Made by a program: the position numbers and the translations under genes. A DNA stretch of 56,347 nt, taken from assembly GCA_002633005.1 (NCBI GenBank), contig NMRA01000360.1, positions 5,507 through 61,853 of the forward strand. The letters are read 5' to 3'. This stretch comes from Phoronis australis. Taxonomy: Eukaryota; Phoronida; Phoronidae. The notes beneath the pieces were generated by a model. The model saw nothing but the letters and a program-made list of their open reading frames with translations, did not search any database and had not been told where the DNA came from. Positions 1 to 12,500 of the stretch are shown one piece after another (within the stretch, counting starts at the first letter, position 1; each line of letters begins with the position of its first letter).

Positions 1-200
1 AATTTTTACTCAAAATCGTACTCGAAATATAGATGAGATACACTTCAGTTCGAGTACACTCGAAAACTGAGTACGTGCTCGAAATTTCGAGTACAGATTT
101 TTCGAGTATGACATTGAATACACCAAAGCTGAGTCTGTACTCGAGTTGAGTACGAAGTGTGAGTTTGAGCATGATTCGAGTCTGAGTACGGAGATTGGAG
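1..200. repeat. Degenerate CGAGTAC/GAGTACT tandem repeat
   Basis: Many copies of cgagtac, gtactcga and tcgagta at irregular spacing; no coding potential. Confidence 0.7.
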
Positions 201-3200
201 ACCGGGCCCTGTCTACTTATGTGACGCAATGTGCCTGCTGACCGTGTTCGTTTTAACTACTAGCCTTGGGTTTTCAACTGCATCCTGGTGTTACAAACCA
301 CAAAGCATTATCTCAGTATGAGCAGGGCTCAACATTAGGACAAGTGATTGAAATTTTTACTTGCCCAAACAACTTCACTTGCCCCAGGTACAATCCCAAA
401 TAGCACCGTACATGTGCTCACCTAGGCAATGTGTTACCGTAGGGCTGCCTGTGCTGAGTGTCCTCTTGTGTCGTGCATGCTATATACAGGAGTTGCAATT
501 TTTTAATGATTCTTCTTATAAAACATTTATTTATAAGGTGTGTCAAAACACTATAGAGACAAATTAGACGAGTAACTATGGTAAATGAACCATTGTTACA
601 CGTTCACAGACGCCGAAATGAGCTAGGAAATGAACTCTAGACACTTTTGTGTATTCATTAGTTTATATGCCCTCATGCATTAAACTTGAGTTGTTGCTTA
701 ACCTGAATTTGAATTTTTGCTATCCGTAAAAATCTTGCACAGTTTTGGTCATCGGTACATTGTATTAAATTAAAATCAAATTTTAACATATAAGAATGCC
801 ACATATAATTTTATTTTCAATAAATAATTACATTTTTGAAAAATTGTTTGCAAAAAAGTCACCCTTCAGAGCGGCAATCCCGAAGACTGTATTCCTCTTC
901 TTTCGGGAGTCGCCACCGGGAGCCGGGAATTCATAAGAATTTCCTTTGGAATTCCCCCTGAATAAATACCAGGCCTTTAAAACTGCTATGTAGTGTAGAA
1001 AATATGTGGTCAATCATTCACTTTTTAGCTTTTGTGCTTATCTGTATGACTTACATCCGCCAACGAACGCGGTGCTTCCAGCTGTACATGGGTAAACGCT
1101 GACAAAAATCAAATGTCATCCCTAGTTCACTGTCTCACAGGCCAGGAAACCTAATTTCCCATGACGGAACCCATACCCGCACTCTTTTGGTTTCATATTG
1201 TTGCTTTGATTCTTCCTGAACTCGTTTATAGCAACGTTTTGCCAGAGTGCAGACGATCAGTAGTATCACGTGACAACTTATTCTGAAACTGCAGGGCACG
1301 TTCAGAGAATCGAAAGGATTTGATCGCGGGTGTTATCTGTGCACGCTGCATCACACGTGTTCTGTTTTCCTTTCGGTGCTCATTCGAAGACGGGAGTTTC
1401 TTTGACGGCCACAGGGGCTTTTTCGACGGTTTTTAGGCTTGTGTCAGAGTTCGTTTCTTTGGAGCAAATGTCAAGCAGACAATTTTAGGATGTACTTGCC
1501 TATGCGGCTAACTTTTTAACTTTCCCATCGGGCAAGTACTTTTCAAATTCCACTTGCCCGACGCAAAATCTTCATGCACACGGGCAATCGAGCCCTGATT
1601 AGCCATGTCGACTGATAGTTTTGCCTGCCTCGTCCCTAGTCGAGATCTTGAAGTGATTTCAGTGATCTTAATTTGCTAGGCTAATTAAATGTCCATTTGT
1701 CTGGCTCTAATTCTGTGCCTGGACGATTAATAGTCGGCTTGCTTTCTAGTAATTAGTCGGTGGCAAAATTGTGTATTGATGCAGATTAACTGCCGTTCGG
1801 AATTATTAAGGTATTTGCCATCAAGGGACATGACCTTGATGCCTAGATTTTGTGGCCGAACATTGGCCATTCCCCTATAGTATAAAATATTTAAAAATAA
1901 CGTGAAATTATCCTTTCCATTCCCAAAAGTTCCCCTCCAATGGTTAAAAAAATCCTCTCGAGGTTAGAATATTAGGTACTTGAGGCACTGCCAATGGGGG
2001 TGGCAATTGGGGGGGTCTCTCCACAACTCAGAAATTGTCCTCTCAGAAGGCACAGGCACATTTCCCCTTTGGTGAGAGAGTGCCTTGTGCATGCCAAGAG
2101 AAGTCTGAATGCATTCTCTGCAAAGCTTGTAATGCCGGTGATTCTCAGTATGCGAAAGTAAAAAAATTTCAGGCAATACTACTAATCAAAATACAAATGG
2201 AAATTTAGTCATATGTAGACAATAGCTCCTGCCACTCATTTTTATGGACCCACATATTTATAAATGGACGCATTATGCCGTCATCTCCTTCTGTCTGTCC
2301 GTCCTTATTTTCTGGTACTATTTTTCATCCAAGCTGGTAGCTTGTTTGTATAAAGTTGTGGGGCGGCATATAAAAGTATCTAATCCATTCCTCATCCATC
2401 TCCAATGCCATTGGCCTCTGGTGTGGAGAGGCTCATCCACCTCCAATGCCATTTGCCTCTGGTGTGCTTGCTATCAAGTTTCATGGGGAGGCTCTACTTA
2501 GGTGGTATAAAGCTGTTGTTGAGCTAAAAAAAATAACAGAATTTTGTTATATTATCTCATTTGTGTAAAATGAGATGCTTCTAAATGCAACTCATTCAAT
2601 ATCCGTCACAGGCTAGTGTCTTCTCCGGAGATGTTGGTTTATCTAATATTTTTGGTGAAAAAGCTTGGCGTCTGACCCAGTGTTCTGTTGACGAGAAAGC
2701 CATGTGTTAAGATCGACACACTTGTTGATCTTGTTGATTCAAGGCCAAGTGCTCTGCAGATGGGTGTCTGTGTGTTCAGTTTTAACTGAACTGACAAAAC
2801 AGATTTCTCAAGTTTCTCGCTTGTGTAGATTCGCTTGTGTAAATTCGCATTGCTGGTGGGTGGGATGTCATTCACAGCTGATGCAGGGTGATGAAAAGTG
2901 AAAAATCTTGATGGTGCTACCATTTGTGTTTGTTTTTGAGCTATGCATTGTCCTTTTCTATGAAATCATGTTGCAGAACAGAAAACATGAGTTTGGCTTC
3001 CTTTGTCAAATATTCACCCGACAGGTTACTGTGTGTTTCTATCGCTAAAATGATTACTGGGTTGAGATTATGTCTTCACTCATATATTGAGTCTTTGTCA
3101 TTCTTAAATTGGAAATAAATAAACCTCCAGTTGGAAAGTATACATACATGGAGTTGTTTGCTTGACAAGAGCACTGTCAGTATTACTTTTGAAGAACTTA

Positions 3201-3370
3201 GTGTGATGCAAGTTATTCCCAGGTTGGTGAATAAAGTCTATATCTACTGTACATTTGAATATGACTGATTTTGACATTTCTAATTTTTTTCCTCCAACTT
3301 GTCCCTCTTTTCTGTAATGTTACGTCACGCATGACTTGTAGCGGTTAATATCCATTTGCATGGTTTTCAG
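201..3370. other. MED13: Non-coding, probably MED13 intron, with repeat fragments
   Basis: The first MED13 exon starts at 3371 with a split codon, so this is intronic or upstream. It contains a possible non-autonomous hAT-like element with ends CAGGGCTC (323-330) and GAGCCCTG (1590-1597) but no matching target duplication, and a fragment of the 5.6-8.2 kb repeat at about 2240-2510. No MED13 exon was found. Confidence 0.6.
2240..2510 (+). repeat. Fragment of the CTAGTGGC repeat element (start only)
   Basis: Has cccacatatttataaatggacgcattatgccgtc-like head and a short internal ~50-bp duplication (tccatctccaatgccatt twice). Confidence 0.6.
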
Positions 3371-3541
3371 TTGTGCTGGCGCCGTACGGGTTGGCTGGCG
3401 TGTTGACTGGGCAGACGTGTCAAGAGAACGATCCAGCTAGTCGACGAATCATGGAGGAGTGGAAGCAGTTTTATCCAATAGACTGTGATTACAAGCCGGG
3501 TGACGAATCACAAGTCCCTCCTTGTGTTGAAGTTATAGTCT
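3371..3541 (+). CDS. MED13: MED13 exon (first in window)
   Basis: Acceptor ttttcag, donor T|gtaagt; enters with two bases of a split codon and leaves with one. Encodes the end of the N-terminal domain including [12 protein letters not shown] and [12 protein letters not shown], closely matching other animal MED13 proteins. Confidence 0.93.
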
Positions 3542-6500
3542 GTAAGTGTGCTGTGTCTTCGCATTGTCTCTATCGGGGTTTTTTTATTTCTTCAAGCGGC
3601 GCTCCATCAAAGAAACTTTTGATTTAGACTACTTGCTGCTATCTCGGCCTATTCCAAACTCGGCCGAGAAGTGGTTTCTGAACTTGGATAAAGATGGCTG
3701 TTCATTGTGTCTCGAGACCATGCTTGGGGCTTAAAATGACTCATGAGTCGCCGTGGTAACCAACTTGTAGAGCCTGTTGTCAAGCAATATTTGAATTGTC
3801 AGGGTTTGTTCTGAGCCCAGAATTCATCTCTGTTCTGACTGAGGAACAATTTGAAACCAGTTTCATGTGGGTAAGTGGTTCATGTGGGTATGTGGTCTAA
3901 CTAAGTGGTCTAACAACTTGAATTGTTGTGATCTAAGGCAGGTATTAAGTGGCTTTAAAGTGCAACTGGCACGCTAATCACTTATCTCTGTGATTGCTTG
4001 GCCAAATTAGTTAGAAACAGCATATAGCAACAATGTGAATATCAAGTACCGTATGTTGAAAATTGCCAAATGTTTTTAGCGAGTTTTGCGGTAAAAATGA
4101 TCCTCCGCAAATCACTGAACCGTGTCTAGTCAGTACTGTGACATGGTGCTGGGGAAAAACACTGCATGATGTGGGCTATGCGAGTCCGCGAGCTACGTAA
4201 TTAGTGCAAAGGTCACCTATTTACAAATTTTTTTGTTATCACTTTACAAATTATCACTGAATACAACTGGACTTCTTTCAGTATAGATTATGTTGAAATA
4301 GTACTGTCATTTAGTTCCTGTTACTCATTAGCAAAGTTCGGAGCATGCAAATACATCTTTAAGAAAACATCTTGTGGATCAGAAGTGTGATATGTGGATA
4401 TCTACTGATGACTTGAGAGTTAGAAGAACTGAAGTGACGGAACATAAATAACTGTATACAAGCCTTAGCAAATTTATGCACTTTCCTTTGTTCTGCACAG
4501 GCATAGGTTGAGAGAGGGCAGAACTTTGTTTAAGGATGGCGTATTTTTGTCAGTTTTCAACCCCGATTTTTAAGAAAATGTGCAATGCTGTTGACCTGTT
4601 TGTCTCTAAAGATATGAAGGTCATCGTGTCGACCGTTTATGGAAACCTGATACTCATAGGTGTACACACAAGAGGTGACTAGCAGCTCTTCTTGCAATTC
4701 GTCTCTTACTGCCAGCGCAGGGTTGTTCTGTTGCAAACCGTACTTAATCTTACATAGCAGTAACAGGTACCACCAGAACTAGGAGGTTATAAGGAATTCA
4801 AAAATGCACGACTTGTTGAGAGAACCATCAGTTCAGTTGCATGTAAAGTTGACGATGAAAACAATTAGCATGTTTTAATTCCACAAGGTCGTGAACTGAG
4901 ATTGATATGCGTATTGTGGAAGTAGAAATACTGAACCAATGACACTTTGATTGAGTGAAAAACTTCAAGGCCACTCAACTTCACAGTGGATCAACAATTC
5001 CTTGCAATTCATTGACATTACTGTTTACTTTATGGGTTATTTGTTTGAAAATTAAAAGTGTGCTCTCATTAGCATATGCGGAATTTTGTGAGGTGGTGCT
5101 CAAAACTGGCTTATACGTCCTTAATCTGTTGCCTTGGGTGTGTCTGCGAAAAGCAAGTGCTTGAACAGACAAACACTGGTCACAATTGCTTTGTTTCAGC
5201 TGGTATGAAGATGCGCTACCCCAGCTGTTTCGTGCTGGTCTCCGACAGCGATCGTCCACCATCATCTGGCCTTGGCACCAACAATGGCAGTACCCCCGGT
5301 CTCAGCATGCAGCCAATTCCACTGACCCCGCCCACGTCTCCTGGTGATGCACACGTCTCAGGGGAGACGAGTATCAAAGTCGTGCCAAACGCTGCTTACG
5401 CGAGTGGGTTTTTAGATCTTAGCAACACCGACAGTGGTCACGTGCTGAGGCACAAAGTGGCAGAACGAGTGTGGCAGGATAGCTGTTTTACGAGCGCGTC
5501 AAGTAGACGGTATGACTTATTTTATTAACTGTGCCCAGAAGCTCAACTGTTTACTTATCAGTTGTCGGTGGTGCTCAAAATCAGAAATTAAATCAACATT
5601 ATTATGCGCCCACATATATGTGGACGCATTATGCCGTCATCTCCGTCCGGCGTCCACTGCTCTATCTCCAAAACCCGTTGACATACGTTCATGAAATTTG
5701 GCACGTATGTTCCATTCAGGAATGGGACGGCATGAGCGAACTTTCGGACGGATCCGACTACCGGTGTGCCCCCTAGTGGCAATTTTAGATTCTTACGCTT
5801 ACCTTTGTATCTTCAAAAGTCCTTGACGGATTTTCATAAAATTTTAAATATTGACATCTATTGGTGTGATGACGCTATCTTCCTGTTTTTGGGTGGAATC
5901 GAGGTATTTTGCACCACCTAGTGGCCATTTTTGCTGGTTTCAAATCTTGTTTTTGGTGTCCACCCCTGTATCAACCAAATTATTTGAAAATTGGCATATA
6001 TGTTCTCAGTGTGAAGACGACCTTTGATGATGGTGACTGACTACTTTGGCGCCTCCTAGTGGTAGTTTTGTTTTGCGCCCATAGTTGTCTCTCCTAAACC
6101 CAGTGCAGGATCTTTACTAAATTTAGTAAGTGTATTTATATGAAGATAACAACAGATGACGACTTTCAGGCAGATCCAGCGGACACTGTGCTTACTAGTG
6201 TCAATTTCATTTTATTCTGTTTTCCTTTGTTTCTCTGAAGTTCCTTGACAGATTTTTATTAAATATGTTCCTGTTTTTGGATTGTATTGTATGTTTTTGC
6301 GCCATCTAGTGGCCATTTTTATGATACAAATAAATAACCCTAAAAGCACACCATTTGCAATGTTTTCGTGGGCGCATTTCAACGCTCCGTGTTGCTCTTG
6401 TAGAATGTGTTAATTAGTCGTACTAAGAGAAAACTAATGTAAAGTAGCTTGTTAGTAATGATAATGCAGTTGGCACGTCTATCGGTCTATGTATTTTTTA

Positions 6501-9500
6501 TGTCCTGGGCATTCACTGGTGGCCATGCTGCCAGATGTCAAATCAACGTGATGTGTTGTTTTTTATGCGCCCACATATTTATATGTGGTCGCATATTGCT
6601 GTCATCTCTGTCTGGGCGTCCGGTGTCCGGCATCTGCAGCTGTATCTCCTAAATCCCTCACAGGATCTTGATGAGATTTGGTACATGTGTTCCTATGAAG
6701 CTGGCGACAGATGACAAAGAATTTCGGACCTATCCGACTACAAGTGTGCCCCCTGTTGGCAATTTTAGTTTTTTATGTTTACTCTGTATCTTCAGAGGTC
6801 CTCAACGGATTTTCATATAATTTGGAAATTAGGCATCAATTTGTGAGATGACGCCATCCTCCCGATTTGGAATGGATTCGAGGTATTTTATACTACCTGG
6901 TGGCCATTTTTACCGTTTTACGACTTTGAATACTGTGGCACCTCCTAGTGGCATTTTTTTGCGTCCCAGGCTGTATCTCTTAAATGCTGAAAAGAATATT
7001 TATTAAATTTGAGGAAATGTATTTATATGAAGTTGATAACGGACAACAACGACGTTTGGACAGATCGGACTACCAGTGTGCCCCCTAGTGGCAATTTTAT
7101 TTTTTTACGTTTTTCCCTGCATCTTCAAAGGTACTCAACAAATTTGGCATATAGGTATCTATTTGTGAGAGGACGCCGTGCTCTCGTTTTCAGAGGGATT
7201 CGCCACCTAGTGGCCATTTTTTTGGTATTTTCGAGTCTGTTTTTTGGCGTCCACCCTTCTATCAACCAAACCGCTCTAAGGATGATTGTGTAATTTGGCA
7301 TGTATGTTCTTACTGTGAAGAGGACGGCTGACGATGATTTTCCGCCGAGTTCGACTAATGTGGCGCATCTTATTGGCAGTTTTGTTTTTCCTTGCGCCCA
7401 TATGGCTGTATCTCCTGAACTGTTTACAGGATCTTTACTAAATTTAGCAAGTGTATTTGTATGATGTTGACAACAGATGATGACTTTCGAAATGATCTGA
7501 CTACCGGTGTACCCCCTAGTGGCAATTTTAGTTTTTTACGTTTACCCCTGTATATTCAAAAGTTCTCAACGGGCTTTCATAAAATTTGGAACATAGGCAA
7601 CTATGACGCTATCCTCCTGTTTTTTGGATGGAATCCTGGTATTTTGCACCACCTAGTGGCCATTTTTGCTGTTTTCGAGTCTGTCTTTGGCGTCCACTCC
7701 TTTATCAAGCAAATCATTCTAAGGATGATTTTGAAAATTGGCGTATGTTCTCAGGGTGAAGAGTACGGGTTGACAATGGTGACTTCCACTACTGTGGCAC
7801 CTCCTAGTGGTAGTTTTGTTTTGTTTTGTTCTGCGCCCATATCTGTATCTCCTAAACCCACTCAATTGAGTAAGTGTATTTATATGAAACTAACAACGAC
7901 GACTTTCAAGCGGATCCAATGCTTGCTATGCACTTAGTGGCAATTTCATTTCTTCCATTTTCCTTTGTTTCTCTGAAGTTTCGTAACAGATTTTTATGAA
8001 ATTTGGTGAATAGCTTTCTTTTAAAGAAGTGATGGTCTGTTCCCATTTTCGGATGAATTGGGCAGTTTTGTGTCGTCTAATGGCCATTTTTGACACAAAG
8101 AAACAACCCTAGAAGCACACCGTTTGCGTTGCATTCGTGGGCACATTTCAAAGCTCTACTCTGCTCTTGTTAGTATATGCGTCAGTAATGTAACCGCAGT
8201 TGAAAATTATCTGTTTTTCTTATGTCCAGGGCAAATATGCCAGACACTCCCAACAGTGAAGATTTGGCAAACTTGGTTGGTACATGGGACTTTGCCGATG
8301 CTACTTCACGAAATGGCTGCCAGTGTTCAAAGTAAGTATCACTGACAGTGCATGTTCCAAACCACTTTGATGTTTCAATGCTCTTTGAAAATGGTTGTAT
8401 TGTAATACTCATTGTTGATGATATTGTCTGTGGAAAATGTGGTTTAACAATAATATTGTTTTTTGGAATTAAGTCTTTGTTCAATTATTCATACCAGGTT
8501 TGAAGTTTACCTGTCATCTCGTGAAAGATATTTCTTAATATATCCCCTAGACAACGTCTTGCAAATCTTGATTAGAATAATGACACCATTGTTAATGGTA
8601 ATAGCCACTGATTGAGGGATTGTGTTTGTTCTAGATCTAAGTCGGCCAAGTCACGGGTGCTGAGTGGCAAAGGTGGATTGGCTGGTGGTAAACATGGCAA
8701 GAATGGTGAGAAGATGGAACGACAGCAGTCACGGCGCAACGTGGTGCCATTTCACCGCCGGACCAGTGAGGACGTTCCTGCGCAGGATGCTAGTGTTGTG
8801 ATTCAGGGTAACCAAGGTAGCGCGGGTCTAGGCGGGTGCAGTGGCCGTGGGGCCGGTGACCCTGTACTCACTACCTCTGTGAATACACCAGATGCCCGGT
8901 TCAGCACGGGCGTTGGGACTCCACACTCGGCTGCCCCTTCACCTCTGGTGGGGTCACATGAGTCGAACTCTGGAGGTCAGACTGTGGATCCCACCATGCC
9001 AACGTTGAGCCCGCACCCGCCAACCAGTTCTGGGAAGGATCTGACCCATGCTGGCGGTGGGACGCAAACAGAATCTCGTGATGGCACAAACCAGTCCACA
9101 ACTGAACAGTATCCGAAAAATCCATCGTCTGTTTTGAAAATTGAGCCACTTAGCTCGCCATATGCGACTTTCGACCCAGTGAAAAGTGAGTCGGTGACGA
9201 ACTGGTTGGATTCGCAAAGTAAACTTGCCACGATGGAGTCAAGACTGCCAAAACGACCCCTGTTGGCTGCTTCAGTCAACGAAAGCGAGGAATATGGTGC
9301 CAGGGAGTCGCTGTATGATTTCAGTACTCTTCAGAACTGGTAGGTGATAACCTTCTCTTCTGCGCAGTATGCAGCGCTTCTACCATCGTTTTTGACTGTC
9401 AACTTCTCAAGTTGAAAGACTTTCAGAAAGACACGTGACATAAATGTTTACATGTTTTACCCCATGTGGTTCCAGGCACCTCGCGTCCATATTGCTTGCG

Positions 9501-12500
9501 CTGCGAAGCTACAAACTGATATCAAGCATTCTGCTATCCTTATGTATATTAGCAGGCAAATCTCTTGCCAAACTGAGAATGTAGTAAGAACATAGTCAGT
9601 GAAAATGCACCCAAACACTTGTTTAGTTAACCAATTTTTACTATTCAAGTACTAATTATTACTATTATTTCATGATAACCACTTACTCGTTAAACGGACG
9701 GTTTGGGGAATGTGAGTAAAATTTCCCTGCCCATGAACAATCTGCTTGAGCTATCAGCGTAAACTTGACACATAATGCTCCCTGATTAAACTGAAATTGC
9801 AAGCTTGAGGAAAATTTTCATGTTTGTTGTTGTTAGTATTGTCTTTGTAAAAAAAATTGCGCAATTTCTGAGAAATTGTAGTCGTTATTGTTGTCCACTT
9901 GAACCATTTTGTAGCCATGCCACGGATTTTAAATTTGTGTGGTTGGTTCCATGAGTTGAAAAACATATTTAGAAACTATTCGCACAAAGGTGACCCTTCG
10001 TAGCAAGTGCTGGCATTTTAGACGAGGATTTGACTTCACTTTCCCTCGACAGGTTTGACCAGCCAGTAAAAAGATTTAAGCCAGATTCAGTGAAGCAGGA
10101 ATCCAGTTTTAGCCAGCCTACCGCGGGGTCTGCTCCTTCTCCTCAGGTGGCCTTGGCGACCTTTCAGTCGTCTGTGTACCAGTCAGAAAGGCCATCTGTT
10201 TACAGTGCTCTTAAGTCGCAGCAGTCGCCGGCAGCGCCGGCACCACCACCTGTTGACCCCTATGAATTCTCAGATGAGTCGTCAACGAACACGACAGGCA
10301 CGTTCTCGTTTCGTCGGAAAAGCAGGGAATCTTCGTCTAGACAGGTTTGTTGTAAAGTTATTTTTTTATGAAAAGTTTATATTTAATTTCATATTTTTGG
10401 CTGTATTGTGCCTTAGGAATAACTGTGACTGAATTTTCATTTTCTTCCATTTTCAGGATGAAGAGAAAGATAGAATAGGTAAGCTCCTGCATTACTTTTA
10501 TGACAGGGTAATCTCAAACTTAGATTTGGGAGTTGTTTTATGTCGTCTCGCAGTATAGATTCGCGATAATTAAAGGGCTAAATGCTTTACAGGAAATGTT
10601 GTTATTCGTTTGGCCTCTGAATTACTTTAGCTGGCCAGTTATTTAGGTTTGAAGGTTGTGGCATTTTACAATTTGCTTTTTTTGTCTTGTGAACGCCAAT
10701 TGATCTAAATTTTGGCAGAAGTATGCAACATGTAATCAGAAGCGCCTGAAGGATCTATAAACATTTCCTCTTTTACTGCAGATGTCGGTACGATTGGTTC
10801 ACTTGAGCATTAAGATTGGATTTGGATTTGATCGTGCAACGTGTTAACAAATGCAATCGTGAAATCAAACATTTTTTTCTATGTGCTCAGATACCAATGG
10901 CATTGGTTCGCCATTCACACCCAGCAGTATTCAACCCAGAGAGTCCTTCATGACTCGAGACAAGGACATTGTACCCAAGGTCAGTGACCTGGAGCATCTG
11001 TTTGACTCGGACGATGACAGTAACGATGACGATCCAGTAAGTGTCTGTAGCTTGTGCAGTTAGATGTACGGAGTAGATTACGACCTCTGTGTAAATATGT
11101 GTTATTCGTGTTGTCTTAACACGAATGTCCATATCTGGTAAAGTCTCACCAATTTTGGACAAATATGATTGCTAAAAATTGATCTTTTTCATCTTTTCAA
11201 TGCCTTCTAACAATATTGTGAATTTCCAAATAGAACTTTATAGAAATGATAAAGCATTTATTTGTTACTACTTTATGAGGAAAAAGAATATGATTTCACT
11301 GGTCCACCATATTTTATCCGAAATTGGAGAATTTTTACCACATTCGGCTTTTATGCATGTGGGTGCATATTGCCTATCATCTTTGTGTGGGTGTCCGGTG
11401 TCCACTTCTGTATCTCCTTAACTCTTGTAGAATCTTCATGGGATTTGACGGCTGGTTCTGACTGCTGTAGTACCCCTTAGTGGCAATCCTTTTGCATCCA
11501 CAGCTGTATCTCCTAAACCCCTTGCAGGATCTTGGTGTGCACCTATGTGAACATGGCAACAAATGACTTGTTTGGGACTGGTCCGACTACTGCTCTAACT
11601 GCTAGTGGCAGGTTTGGAAATTGGGCCAAATCACTGAATGAACGAATCACATGCATCTTTTAATATTTTAGAAAATCATAAACTTTCATTTCTTTTTACC
11701 TACAAGTGTGTGTTTAGCTCATACAATGAGGGCTTTTCTGTACACACTTATGCTATATTCTCTCTGACTAATCGTGTGTAACCTTTCAGTTTCAGCAACC
11801 CAATTCGCCAGGCTACAAGTTTAACGAGCCACGCAAAAGCAGCAGCCTAAATAATAGCAGTGAAGGTGCATTCACAGGTAAAGGTCAAAGATCGACTTTT
11901 AATGTTTTGCTGTTGAATAAGTTCTGTAAAAGACGTGTGTTTAGCAGAAGTTAAGCAGTCTGTGTGATCTTGATGAGGGGTTTGTTAGGTGTTGCTGCTG
12001 TGATGAGCAATGAGCCATCACTGGCACTGACTGATTGTCCAGTACTCGTTTTTTCCCTAGCTATATTAGTGACTTGGAATTACCATCTATTATTGGTACT
12101 TGAAGCTGTATTTTGCCATGGTTAGCTGGCTAAAAACAAAAATCAAGTTGAGCGTTTTGCTCTCGTACAATCAGTCTAATTGTTCACTGTAGTAGGATTC
12201 TATTGAAGTAACATCAAAACCATGAGTGACTCGAGAAAATACTTCAGAGTTTATTGGGGTTAGCCAAAATGGTGCCACGTATGGTTAGCATGTGCTAACT
12301 GAAATAGAACCCTATCATGCTACACAATATTATGAGACCCATTTTATCAGAATGAAAGCCGTAATTAGTTTTTTGTTTTAGCCAGCTTAACGGTGAAGTG
12401 GTGCTTAAAAGGTAACTACAGACTTCAGCAATACTTATGTTTCCAGCCACATTCCACCCTATTCTCCCCGTCGACCGGTCTTATTTTTCTCTCACCCTCC

